Shown in pieces: positions 1-10,879 of a stretch of DNA of 64,000 nt (positions within the stretch are counted from its first letter, which is position 1; each line of letters opens with the position of its first letter). A program made the translations under genes and the position numbers. A model generated the notes under the pieces. The model was not told the DNA's origin. It saw only the letters and a program-made list of their open reading frames with translations, and did not search any database. The stretch is from Mytilisepta virgata (Eukaryota; Mollusca; Bivalvia; Mytilida; Mytilidae): the NCBI GenBank assembly GCA_028015205.1, contig CM051511.1, forward strand, positions 4,030,001 to 4,094,000, read 5' to 3'.

Positions 1-94
1 CTTAAATTTATGGTTTCATAGTGACTGTACCTACAAAAACAATAGAAATTGGTATCCAACAATTTATAATGAATCAAAAGTATTTCAGGAACCA

Positions 95-325
95 GCATCC
101 TTAGGGAGCAACCATTTGATTTTAATAAAATGGGGCTAGGATACAATTTGAAATAAAAAGGCAGGACCAGGATTTTGGCAAATTAAAAATACAGGATCAC
201 TTTAGGTGTGAAAAAAAAACCTGTGTCAAACAGGAAAGTTTTGGTTTAAATGATAAAAAAAGAAAACCAGGACCAAAATTTTGACAAACAAAATAGGCAG
301 GATCAAACATTTGATCACTTGAAAT
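95..325 (+). repeat. Dispersed repeat with AGGACCAG-type text, copy 1
   Basis: The stretch around 148-190 (TTTGAAATAAAAAGGCAGG) and the following blocks recur at 45140-45338, 53616-53770 and 61805-62012, and inverted at 17345-17445. No open frame is kept between copies. Three of the copies sit in C1q introns, so the family moved or was duplicated with them. Its class is unknown. Confidence 0.75.
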
Positions 326-1052
326 TTGTTACATTAGACTTTGTTTTTTTTCTAATCATCATTTCTTTATGTAAGGTTAAGACTCTTTGATCTAAGAAGA
401 TTTCGGAAAAGTTTTTGGGACTTGTGCAAATGAATTAATGTATGTTTGTATATTATAATGATACATGTACAATGATTCATAAGTTTGGTTAAGTTAAATG
501 GGTCTCATGTTTAGGATAAAGTTTCATACCAGGAATTGTAGAGGTAGATGAGTATTTTTGTTGTTTATTTTGTAGGATGAAGACATAGGAAGCTTCCTAC
601 TAAAATTGTTAAAAGATGAACTGGTTACCTGATGAACTGGTTATCTAATGAACTTGTGTTGAATTTGTTTTAAAATGTCTTTCAATATTGGATCATAGCC
701 AGGAGTTCTGAATGATGGACAATTGATGGAAGTTTATTAATCATTATGATATAAATTCATCGTTGATAAGTTCTGATTCAGCTTTTCAGGTCCATGTTTG
801 TACTTTATATAAATAGAAGCATGCAGAGAGACCGGAAAATGGACAAATACATCAGTGTGGATCAAATATAAAATTTTGAACCGTGTAGATCTGTAAAAAA
901 TTGAGTAATAAAGATGGATTACATGCATAATGGACTATTTTTGCCATCAAAATTTGTCCTCAAAAAGCAGAAATTTTCATTTTACAATGTCAAATAATGT
1001 GATGTTCTCTGACTGATACCATGTCAGATTGGGAAATTTATTTATTCATTCA
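326..1052. other. No gene seen
   Basis: AT-rich sequence with no coding frame, RNA gene or clear repeat that I can support. Confidence 0.6.
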
Positions 1053-1615
1053 TAAAGGGCATAGTATGATTTGGCCTGATATTTGGCCCCTTGATTTCCA
1101 AAATCAAAAGGTAATTAAAAACCTACTCTCGGATATCATTAAGTACCATTAAAATGTTGCATTTTAGGGAACATGCTTTGTTTGCAACAGGAAATTTCTG
1201 TAATAGCAGTAGTATGCTGTCAAAGATGGCTAATTGTGAAGAAATCAATGAAAAACACCAAATTTTACTCATTTTTGGACCTTTGAATTAAAATTATGAT
1301 ATTTCATTGAAATGTTTCTTTATATAAGACAAACATTATGTTAAGAAATCTTTTTGGGCAAAGGCTGTTGCTCATAGTTGTTTTAACCAAAAACTACATT
1401 GAAAAAACTCAATTTTCGTTAAATCCTTGATTCAGCAATCATTCATGACATTGCTGTTGTATCATGGGAAGGAATTTTGTACAATGATTGATAGATTGTT
1501 AAAGGTCGATCATTATACGATAAAAATGATATAAATTTGAATCTGAAATCTTACTTTAAATTTTTCACATCCGATGGGGCCAAATTATAGCTGAAATCAT
1601 ACCTTCTCCTTTAAA
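1053..1615. mobile_element. MITE-like element with diverged terminal inverted repeats
   Basis: The left end (AAAGGGCATAGTATGATTTG, followed by TTTGGCCCC) is matched in inverted form at 1572-1615 (GGGGCCAAAT, later AAATCATACCTTCTCCTTT). The arms are about 40 bp and clearly diverged. There is no coding frame inside. A non-autonomous DNA transposon is the simplest reading. Confidence 0.5.
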
Positions 1616-4359
1616 GTGGAAATTGGTTTATATTATTACTATGCAATAGGTTTAAGACATACAGACAATAAATGATGACGTGATTCTTCAAAATGTCTTA
1701 TACAAGGTAATGACAGTGACCTCTGTGATTATCGGCAAACACTGTAAATGATTATATTCTCAGCTAAGACAGGGAGGTATATCTTGAACGTATATCTTAT
1801 TTGGTGGTATAGATGTGATTTTGAGCTTTCTTTGTAACTTCATAGTCGGGTATCGAAGTCAACTTTTTTAGGATTCAATGTACCCAAATAACATACACCT
1901 AAATTATATACCAATGGAAAGAAAAAACTGTGTTCTATTCAAATACTTGGTCATAAAAATCAGATATGGTCACATTATTTAAAATTCAGGGTCAAAGGTC
2001 ACCACCCAAAAAATAAAAGAAATACTCATAATAGGAACAAGTATTAATTCCCTTTTACACCCAAGAAAAAGAATTATTTTTACTTTATTCTTTTCACCTT
2101 GCATTTAGGGATTAATATTACATAAACTATATTTTGGTGGCAGTGTGAAAAAAGCGAGAAATTAACATTTTTTGTCAACATGTCTCTTTTTTATATTTTC
2201 CAAAGTACAAATTTTAAGATGACCTTGACCTTTAGAAAACATCACATTTATTAAAAAAAATCAGTTGTTCAAATATAGCACATATCATAATTATTTCATG
2301 AAATGTTACCGATAGAATATAGGAATTACTAAGGTAGGTAATTTGGTAGCTTATAAGCCATGTCGTGTGCCTTGATGTCAATGGTTCAGTCATTCTGTTG
2401 TACACAGTATTAGCTCCATTGTTTCTTGCTTTTTAGGGAATTTGACAGGGATAATGTCAAGTGGGGTAAGAAATTTAATCTCAAAATACCTAATGAGTAT
2501 CCTATGGAACTATAATATGTGTTATATTACGGATTACGCGCAGTCAGACTTTTCCCATTCAATGTTTCAGTATAATCCAAGTTTTAAAATTATTCTTTGG
2601 GATATCCATACGGGCGTTGTGTATCGATATCAATGTTATCCTGAGACTGTGTGATGTTTATATTTGTATATTTACACATATAGTTTCCTAGAAAAAGACA
2701 TAGGTCGGTACAAGAAAGGTTCTGTTCAAATAAGACACAGTTCTTGTGACAAACTGATTTGCCTTTGCACGTACATACAAGATCATATTAGACGTATGAA
2801 GACATTTGTCCTTCAAGGAAAACCGAAATCAAGTTGTCATTATCTTCCCACTCAAACATCATTGGAGTCTCTAAGTGGGACTCTGCTATTTGGGAAGATA
2901 TCTAAATACTGATCTACAAAGAGGCCCTAAGAAAATGTTCAATATTAAGCAACAAAATGGATAACATGAAAGGTCAACAATAACTTATCAATCAAACAAC
3001 ACTACATAAGATACAGAACCCCGGACAAGCTGGTACAGACACTGGTGGGTTACATGTAAACCTGTTTTATGGGTACCAAACCTGCCCAAGTCTTACAAAT
3101 GGTCAGATCTAATCTTTCCCATTTTATCATAGACCCTGAGCCCTGCTACTAATTTCCTACAAGGACCGACCGATTTATCTATACTACCATAAAAAAATTA
3201 ACCAAATCACTGAACTCCTCCAGATTGTTCTTAAGAACTTTATACATTGTTTTCTACCCAAACACAGCAGACATGGTACATGTGCAGCGGGTAGGATTTT
3301 GCAACGAACGGGATTTAAGGTATTGCATATTTCATAAATACGAATGAACCTGGGACCTTAAATCCTTTCTATTTGTGACATATCATGTCTGAAACTAAAG
3401 CTCAGTTGTGTGGTGTAGAGTTGGGGAAATTGTACAAAGAGAACAATAACGTTCAAACTCTCAATAGGCATATCTTGCATGGAGAACCATTCGAGTTCCT
3501 GCTTCTTCATATGAACAGTAAAGAGCTGGACAATCAGTTAAACCTACGTCAGAAATGTTTTTACAGCTAGTTGGTCACAAAATACACCAGCGACATGTAG
3601 TTTATTATTCGCTAGGTTGTTGGGTGAAGATCTGAATCATACGGACTAAAACTATCAGGTGCATTATATTATATTATACGTCTACGTCGTATATATCAAT
3701 GACGTCTAAAATATTCGATGTTTATGTGAGTACATCCATAGTATATATATATATATCAGTTTAATCTTTCATTTGGTGGAATATATCTTAAATTATATAC
3801 TTAGTACTTAATATGATGATTTTTGCGTATGTCATGTATGTGTAGCGATTGGAAGTGAACAACGCATATTTGCACAGCTCAAGATAATAACCGCTGTCGC
3901 TCTTTGCAAAATATTTGACATAAAGGGCCTAGTACCCGTAGTAAAATCAGGATATTTTGAAGCCACCGTGAAATATTTCTCAAGTTAAGACATAATTATG
4001 AATCAAATGACGGATATTCATTTCTTTTTTAAAAACTGTTTAAACCTATACACGATATCGTGCACCGTGTACGGTACCTTTAGAACACAAAGTCAAACCG
4101 ATTGATTTAATCTGGAAGTTGGAGAACCGGCTACAAAAATAACTGTCCTCGTTGCTACTTTGCAGTAGGTTGCAATTAGCAGTATAATAACGATTTGAAT
4201 ATCCCTGTCTGTTTCCTACATGTATAATATCTATAAGACAGGATAGCTATCAGTTATAATTAATGCCAAATTTATTGCTTGTTGCAATTTTGTTTATTCT
4301 GACACATGATTGACTCTTACGCATTGTTTGGTATCACAAATGTACTATTATATACATTG
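1616..4359. other. No gene recognised
   Basis: Short open frames at 2442-2654, 2664-2912 and 3385-3570 have no recognisable domain, and I do not call them genes. Bases 1665-1745 resemble 63370-63450 (ACGTGATTC, TCAAAATGTC, GTAATGACA in the same order), so a dispersed repeat fragment is present. A short TA-rich tract lies near 3741. Confidence 0.5.
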
Positions 4360-4464
4360 AGATTACTTATATTTTAAATGTTTATACACGTAATGTTTAT
4401 GTATTGTGTTTGGATCACGCCTCTTATGTGCTCTTTCCAATAAAATATTTGATTTGATTTGATA
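4360..4464 (+). repeat. Possible 3' end of a non-LTR retrotransposon
   Basis: The segment ends with AATAAAATATT followed by a short TTGAT tandem tail. Such microsatellite-like tails are usual at 3' ends of several LINE clades. No reverse transcriptase lies upstream, so this would be a heavily 5'-truncated copy. It could equally be the 3' end of an unrelated transcript. Confidence 0.3.
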
Positions 4465-4738
4465 GAAACCGAAATTTTATACACAACTTATCAATTTTTT
4501 TTATCAGTAAATACCTCGCGGTAGGTTCTTATTTGCCTTGTTGATAGACAGGTCTTTATGCCAAAGGTTAATCGTTACTAGATGTATTACTGAAATCTGC
4601 TAATGATGTCTGCATCAGTTTATAACATCAATTAGAGATTAATGTTCTTAGCTTTCATTTTTCCGTAACTTGATGTGTATGAATGTTAAAGATTTGTTTT
4701 TGTGTTCAAACGAAATATGTATTTACATCACATTATAA

Positions 4739-5396
4739 CGGCGAATTTCATCTCCACAATAGGACTTTCCTCTCTGCGAAAATTTTTATTTCATTTCCGC
4801 GAAACATAGTGTTCCAATTCCGCAATTTTTTAATTGTACCTCGTCCGTTAGTCAGTTAATATCTGTTGCTCCTGCTCTCCAGGGGGGAGGTGTAGGATAT
4901 GATTTAAATATATACTACAGTAGAACCTCGGTAGCACGAACTCGAAAGGACCGTCAAATTAGTTCGAGAAATACATGGTGTTCGAGTGATTGCTGGTAAA
5001 TAAAATGGAATATTCCCTTACGGGACTAAGAAAGTAGTTCGATAAATTGGTGGTATTCGAGCCATCGGGTTCGATAAATCGATATTTGACTCTAGTACAT
5101 CTAGTGTACTAAAATTATATTCCACGTTAGAGCACTACAATTAAAACGTTAAAACAACAGTAGGTTTGTCAGTGCTATTACATCACCGACTTTTAAAACG
5201 TTAACTTAACAATATCGTGAATATATCCTGTAAATTGTATACCGGGAATGTGAGTAAAAACTCATTACATGTAATTAAATTATATCGATCTTATCAATAT
5301 TTATTTCACTGATTATATATGTAACTAAGAAAAAAACAATTGGTGGAAATTAAACATTGTACCTTTTTTCTATATTCGCGGAGATGAAATGCGCCC
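4739..5396. mobile_element. MITE with GGCGxATTTCATCTCCxC inverted ends, copy 1, with nested pogo-like end
   Basis: The left end GGCGAATTTCATCTCCAC and the right end CGCGGAGATGAAATGCGCCC are inverted matches, shared with the smaller copy at 9178-9346. Between them, CAGTAGAACCTCGGTAGC at 4918 resembles the CAGT-rACCTCG ends of pogo/Tigger elements. It is followed by repeated TTCGAG/TTCGATAAAT words, so a second element seems nested here. No matching right pogo end was found. Confidence 0.5.
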
Positions 5397-6184
5397 GAAA
5401 GAAATTTAATTTCGACAAAATCTTAATATCATAGAATGATGAAACGAAAAAGAGAATTACTTTTCTTACATTGATAAGAATCCAGACAATAATAATAATA
5501 ATAATAATCAGTTGCGAAGTTTATTTCTGGGGTTTTTAAAAGAAAACCGATCGATATGGTTTTATAATTCCATAGAATACATATTTGGGGCGGGGGTAAC
5601 TTACTATGTATAAATGTGCGGCAAAAAAGGGTTTATTTTTTCTGATCTAAATTCTGAGAAAAGGTATACTATTTTGAAAAAAATTATATGATTAGGTCAC
5701 ATTTCCAGAGTAATAAAAATGTCATAATCTATTGGTCGCACTGCATGCAAAGATCTTTCGTTCTTATTGAACTATTTGTGAAAATACAAGGTTAGAAATT
5801 TAGAAATTATTTTATGAAATGGCCAGAAAAAGAGTGGTTTATATATGATTAGGTTAGACTTTCTTGGAATCTGAAATATATGAAAAGGGTAGGATTTGAA
5901 ATTTTGGCCGCACACCTGTACCATAATAAAGGACTACTTACCCCCCCCCCCCCCCCCCCATCCCGCGCCCTCCTATGTAGTGATTACTTCTTTATCAAGA
6001 TAATTGTGCTCCGGTAATATTTCTGTAATTGTCCGACATAACAGCTGAGAGTGATAATGGATTGGCAGCCTTTCGTATCTTTTCTGTGTGTGACTACCTC
6101 ATTCGTTGGCTCTTAATAACTTGTGCTAGTTACGGGAAAACAATCTGTAACGTATTCTTCAGAACATCAATGTAAAAGTTCGGT
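5397..6184. other. No gene seen; upstream flank of cyclase gene 1
   Basis: Non-coding AT-rich sequence containing an (AAT)n run near 5488-5508 and a 19-base C tract. The last few hundred bases would hold the promoter of cyclase gene 1, but I see no convincing TATA box or binding site. Confidence 0.5.
5941..5959. repeat. Homopolymer C tract (19 C)
   Basis: Uninterrupted run of 19 C. Similar G or C tracts occur at 18174-18187, 30049-30066 and 39472-39490. They stand out against the AT-rich background and may be length-variable or mis-sized in assembly. Confidence 0.9.
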
Positions 6185-9100
6185 ATGGGTTACTTGGTAT
6201 GGTGTTTGATTCTATGTTTAGCTGTATCTGGACTCGGCCATCCTTTATTTCCGTATGACATTGTGGATTTATCTCGGGATTTAGATGAAAATTCTATTTA
6301 CTATCCTAAATATGGGTATGCGGGTATGCAGGCTTGCGGATCTGTGGGCATATAGGTCTATGCGCATACAGATATGTGGGATTGCAAAAGCACCTCTTGT
6401 ATAAATGAATGTTGTCCAAATAAAGGATGATGAGTGCACTTAATGGACTGCACTTAATGGAGGCGACAGTCAAGTTGATTTCAAATTATTGAAATCTGTT
6501 GAATTTCAAACTGACCAAATATTTTTTTCAATCAGGGGATAAAATTACTATAACCAGACCTCCTGACATGCAGAAATGGAATGGTGTTTGGGTATAAAAG
6601 AACCAGACTTAATATGAAGAAGAAAAATTCCTTAATTATAACTATTTGTTTTATTTCATAAAATAAAATTGTATATCAAAATTAGATTGTTTCACAGACA
6701 GACGTATTTCTTGAAATATAAAAAACAATGCATATATCTCATATCACTACACTGTACACATAATTTCAGTCCGCTTCTGCTTGATTGACTCACTTAAAAA
6801 TTGCAGATGCACGTGTCAATTCATTTGAAGTGCGGGGGATCCATGTAGATAGTTATATCACATTTTACATGTTTCAAATCGGTGATACAATGAATTACAA
6901 TTTAAATTCATGTGTACTGTAAAGGACTTCTAAATCAATAAATAATTTAAGACCAAATATTTAATTTTGCATTGTGCTACCTTCTTATCATATGTGTGAA
7001 ACATATACTCTCTCAAAAAAGAAACGCAACATCAGATTATCTTTTTGAAATATTATTTTTCCGGACAAATAACCAATAAATATCAAAATATATGTACACA
7101 TGATCATAATTACACCTTCATAACAAGTTTCCAGATACAATCATTTAAATTCATCCACCCGTAAACGACTTTGGTCGCAATCTGGGACACCCTACGATTT
7201 ACGCATTGCCAAAAACTGGGTCGACTTTCACGTGCAAATCATGGGTTATTTTTTAGCTCAGTCAGTCGGTATAAAAACCCGGTATTTCTTTTCATGAATG
7301 CATTCGTAAAATAAAATTCTGATGAGGTGACGCTATGCCAAGGTTATTTGTTTTAAACATATTTTATTCACGAAAACATGAAATGGATTGAATAGCAGGC
7401 TATGCCTATATATATTCTCTCCATAAATACATGCCAAGGTTAGACGCTGCTACCCGGAATATCGCTATCGGACGACTAGAGGCCGGAGAATCACAGAATG
7501 CTGTTGCTGTAACGTACAATGTTCATCGTAGCACAATTTCACGCCTTTGGGGACGCTACCTGCAGCTTGGTACTACGACAGATCGGCCACGTTCAGGGCG
7601 ACCGCGTGTTACAACCAGGGCGCAAGATCGTTACATCAGACTTTTCCATCTGCGGAATAGGACTATTGCTGCAACAGAAACAGCTGTAAACGTCCCTGGG
7701 TTGCGCCGTATATCAGCACAGACAGTACGCAATCGGTTACGTTCTCATGGATTGAGGGCAAGAAGACCTTACTTTGGAGCAACACTGAGACGCCAACACC
7801 GCCGATCGAGGGTTAGATGGTGTACTACAGTTCGTGCATGGAATTTACAGAACTGGAGAAGAGTATGGTTCAGCGATGAGTCACGTTTTCAACTGGAAAA
7901 GCGAGATGGTCGCATACGTGTGTATAGGCGCCGAAACGAACGTTTTGCGCAAAACTGTGTTGTGGAGAGAGACAATTTTGGCGGAGGCAGTGTTATGATG
8001 TGGGCCGCTATTTCTTATGCCAGAAACACACAGCTGATACATATCCAAGGCAATCTGAACGCTGTTAGGTATAGAGACGAAATTTTACGACCTCATTTAT
8101 TGCCCGTAATTGACATTCGGAGAGAAATTTTTCAGCACGACAATGCCCGACCACATACAGCACGTGTAACAGTAGACTTTTTAGAACAACAGAATGTCAA
8201 TGTGATCCGTTGGCCGTCACGATCACCCGATCTTAATCCAATTGAACATTTGTGGGATGAAGTGGATCGGCGCGTGCGCCAACGACAACCACCACCGCAA
8301 AATGTGCAACAATTACAGCAGGCACTTCAGTTTGAGTGGCAAAGGATACCGCGTGTTCGAACTCAGCGTTTAATTCAATCTATGCCAAGAAGAGTCGGGG
8401 CTGTTTTACAAGCAAATGGTGGACATACCAGATATTGACAATTTATGAGTGATTTATTGACAATATGTGACAAACTGTGATATTCCAAGGTAAAAGAACT
8501 CATGAACAAGAAGTGTGCCAATTTTTGCATTCCTGTGTAAATTATTTATATCATAAATTATGAAAATAATATATGAAGTAAATTTCCTATTTTCTGTATG
8601 TTGCGTTTCTTTTTTGAGAGAGTATATTTCAAATAGCCTATGTACAAACTGTAGCTGTTTTATTGCATACAAATTTCTTAAGTGTGCAAGTGACACTTTT
8701 GGTTTGTTGAGATTGATAAGATCAGCAGTAAAGAACATATCATTTTAACTTGAAAGAAATTACATCTAAAATTATACGGAAAAGTGTGGTTGAATAATTG
8801 ACCCAAAAGCCCGCAGACCCGCATACCCGCAAAATAGCTATACTGGTACCATAAGGAACATTAATTTGATCGTTTTCAAGAGAGAGTGGAGGGTTAAAAA
8901 AATTCTGGTACCTTTGAGCTAAGATTTTTTCCCGCATTTCATTTCTATTTAATTTCCTGTAATGTTCAATTTTATTACCACCGTTTTTAATTCTGAATTG
9001 TTTTTGATAAAATTTCGGGGACTGGATTTATTTTAAATTCTTTTCATGTGTACGAATTGAATCATTAGCAAAATTCCCTCATCCAAATTTCGCGTTAGTC

Positions 9101-10703
9101 GAAACAAATATTAAAAACAAGTCATGAATGGATCAAAGACTCAAGAGTCGTGTTCATACCACAGATAGGTTTATTATCCGGCGCATTTCATCTCCGTAAA
9201 AAAGTTTATTTAATTTCCGCGAAACAGTGTATTTTAATTCCACAATTGATACCGCTTCCGTTATATTCATCCTCGAGGCTAAGTCAGGGTTTTGCGGAGA
9301 TGAAACATAATATTTTTTTTTAAATTCGCGGAGATAAAATGTGCCCTTATTATTACTATGGTAACAAAAGCAGTAATACCACTATCACCATAATATTCGA
9401 AAAAAATGTTCAAGCTTAACATCATGCGAATCTGAGAATTTAATTCTTCAAATTAATTGCATCTTCAACAAGTCGATGAACGGTCTACAAACTTTCTAAA
9501 ATATCGGTGCGGGAAAATAAGTACCCTATTTTTACATAACTTACACATTATATTAAGTGTAATAGTATTTAATATCGACTAAAGAATACAGTAGCGACAA
9601 AATGGTGGAAAAAGCCCATTAAACTCAGGTGCTCCAGAAGGGTAAACATGTCCCGTCCCGTTAACGGCACCCGTCACATTACTAAGGAGTAAAATCCAGT
9701 GACTTGTTCTCAATTCCGTCGAGGGGTCAATTCCACGTGAGATAAGAAACTTTGTATCGACCTATCAATTCGTGATGACGACCGTAAATAGTTTGGACCG
9801 ATAAAATTTACATAAACTAAAAATAGCCCTGTCTTAGAACTTTATGTGACAGTAATCTTGCTATAGGCCTAACCAGAAAGAAAAAAAAATACACCAAACA
9901 AATTATTGTTTTATGTTACCTTTTTTGCATTTGTAAAGGTCAGGGGCTGTGAGTATTCTGTAAAGGTCAGGGGCTGTGAGTATTCAAGTATTTTTTCGGA
10001 AAAATATATTAATTTTCTTTTTAGGGTATTTTCAAACACTATTGAAATGACAGAACATATGGGGTCACACGTGGACGCACCTGTACATTTTAATGAATTT
10101 TCCTGGAATCTGCACCAAATTCCTATAGAACGTATGATTGGTCCGGGAGTAATTGTAAATGTCAAGGAAAAAGTGAAGACCAATCCTAATTATCGAGTAT
10201 CGCAGTCTGACTTAGAAGACTGGGAGGCTAAGTACGGAAAAATACCACCTGGGGCTGTTGTAATAATGAATTCAGGGTGGCATGAGAGATACCCGGATAG
10301 GAAACGAGTTTTCAACACCGACAATCCCAACGATATTTATACATATCATTATCCGGGTTGGCACGAAGATGCCGCGTATTGGTTAATCAACACTCGCAAA
10401 ATTCACGTCATCGGAGTAGATGTACCATCTATAGACTACGGCCAGTCTACGACTTATCCCGTTCATGTATTGTTTAGTAAAGAAAATATTGTTGGACTTG
10501 AGAACGTAGCATATCTGGATAAAATACCCCCTAGTGGTACAATTATCTCAGCTGCGGCCATGAAAACGAAAAACGGGAGTGGCAGTCCAACAAGAATATA
10601 TGCTATGGTTCCGACAGACAGTACAAATGATTGTTCGAATAGCCAGTTTTCATTGACTGTTTTGTCTTTCAGCTTTGTACTAACATTCCTGTATCATACT
10701 TAA
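6185..10703 (+). CDS. Cyclase-family (kynurenine formamidase-like) gene 1, exons 6185-6315 and 10025-10703, first exon doubtful
   Basis: Exon 2 (10025-10703) follows a polypyrimidine-AG acceptor and encodes the cyclase core. It shows the metal-binding motif H-M-G-S-H-V-D-A-P with a Ser where the family usually has Thr. It also has the WHEDAAYWL segment, VDVPSIDYGQS and the LENV glutamate near the end. The tail after about NDCSNSQ is hydrophobic, like a GPI-anchor signal. The best exon 1 is at 6185: a Met, a signal peptide, then YDIVDLSRDL and SIYYP, aligning with exon 1 of genes 2 and 3. After codon 43 it runs into a G-rich degenerate repeat and a stop at 6353. A GT donor at 6316 is in the required phase 2 and would give about 269 residues, lacking some 18 residues present in the paralogues. 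A Tc1 transposon lies in the intron. Substrate is unknown. It may be functional or decaying; exon 2 is much surer than exon 1. Confidence 0.65.
6316..6385 (+). repeat. Degenerate G-rich minisatellite (GGGTATGC-like)
   Basis: Irregular copies of GCGGGTATGC, CTTGCGGATCTGTGGG and TATGCGCATAC follow directly on codon 43 of the candidate cyclase exon. The inverse complement of the same text lies at 8808-8837 (GCCCGCAGACCCGCATACCC). The two may be ends of one insertion or two hits by one repeat family. Confidence 0.55.
7335..7442 (+). repeat. 96-bp insertion or duplication that repeats the transposase start codon
   Basis: ATGCCAAGGTTA occurs at 7335-7346 and again at 7431-7442, 96 bases apart. Only the second copy opens the transposase; the first runs to a stop after 18 codons. 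CGCT before the first copy and GACGCT after the second suggest that an 84-base segment was inserted with a 12-base repeat at the original start. Confidence 0.75.
7431..8438 (+). CDS. Tc1-like DDE transposase
   Basis: A 335-residue intact protein, the usual Tc1 length, that cuts and rejoins the element at its terminal repeats in the nucleus. The N-terminal 120 residues form a paired-type bipartite helix-turn-helix region. A GRPR hook (SGRPR, about residue 55) lies between the two halves. The catalytic acidic triad is visible: Asp in FSDESRF (about 148), Asp in HDNARPHTA (about 238) and Glu in PDLNPIEHLWDE. The last two are separated by 34 residues, giving DD34E. The G-rich box before the second Asp (GGGSVMMWAAI) is also present. 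The start is the ATG at 7431, because the upstream ATG at 7335 is followed by an early stop. All expected motifs are intact, so it could be active; activity itself is inferred. Confidence 0.95.
   Translation: MPRLDAATRNIAIGRLEAGESQNAVAVTYNVHRSTISRLWGRYLQLGTTTDRPRSGRPRVTTRAQDRYIRLFHLRNRTIAATETAVNVPGLRRISAQTVRNRLRSHGLRARRPYFGATLRRQHRRSRVRWCTTVRAWNLQNWRRVWFSDESRFQLEKRDGRIRVYRRRNERFAQNCVVERDNFGGGSVMMWAAISYARNTQLIHIQGNLNAVRYRDEILRPHLLPVIDIRREIFQHDNARPHTARVTVDFLEQQNVNVIRWPSRSPDLNPIEHLWDEVDRRVRQRQPPPQNVQQLQQALQFEWQRIPRVRTQRLIQSMPRRVGAVLQANGGHTRY
8627..9177. other. Intron sequence, no gene
   Basis: Part of the presumed intron of cyclase gene 1. It contains the inverted GCGGGTATGC-like copy at 8808-8837 and no supported coding frame. 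Confidence 0.5.
9178..9346. mobile_element. MITE copy 2 with 7-bp target-site duplication
   Basis: Ends GGCGCATTTCATCTCCG and CGCGGAGATAAAATGTGCCC are inverted repeats. The flanks TTATTAT at 9171-9177 and 9347-9353 are an exact 7-bp direct repeat, which fits a target-site duplication. A further GCGGAGATGAAAC word lies inside at about 9293. It is related to the element at 4739-5396. Confidence 0.75.
9933..9986 (+). repeat. 27-bp tandem duplication just upstream of cyclase-1 exon 2
   Basis: Two adjacent copies of a 27-base unit beginning GTAAAGGTCAGGGGC, differing only in the last base. They lie 39 bases before the exon at 10025, within the intron. Because they keep an open frame, a naive gene call would start the protein here. 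The splice acceptor at 10023-10024 argues against that. Confidence 0.9.
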
Positions 10704-10879
10704 CATAAGTTTTCGACGAACCAAATTTTTTAGTTTTCAATGTTTCTTGTGTTGTTCTCTGTCGTAGTGTGTTATTGTTGATTACACCCTAGGTATTTTT
10801 GTCATTATTTGCACCTAAGATAAACCCATACTAGAAGACAAAATTAGACAATTAGTTAAAAAATAATTACATTGTACTA

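Larger units (their letters stand above)
7004..8626 (+). mobile_element. Tc1-like DNA transposon, apparently complete
   Basis: Bases 7003-7032 and 8598-8627 are perfect 30-base inverted complements including the flanking TA; the element proper begins CTCTCTCAAAAAAGAAACGC. TA dinucleotides at both ends fit the TA target duplication of Tc1/mariner elements. It contains one intact transposase gene. Perfect ends with an open transposase mean a recent insertion. It sits in the presumed first intron of cyclase gene 1, in the same orientation. Confidence 0.93.

Noticed and set aside
9906..10024. Upstream extension of the cyclase-1 open frame
   Set aside because: It reads through a 27-bp tandem duplication and a polypyrimidine-AG acceptor; the paralogues have an intron at exactly this place.
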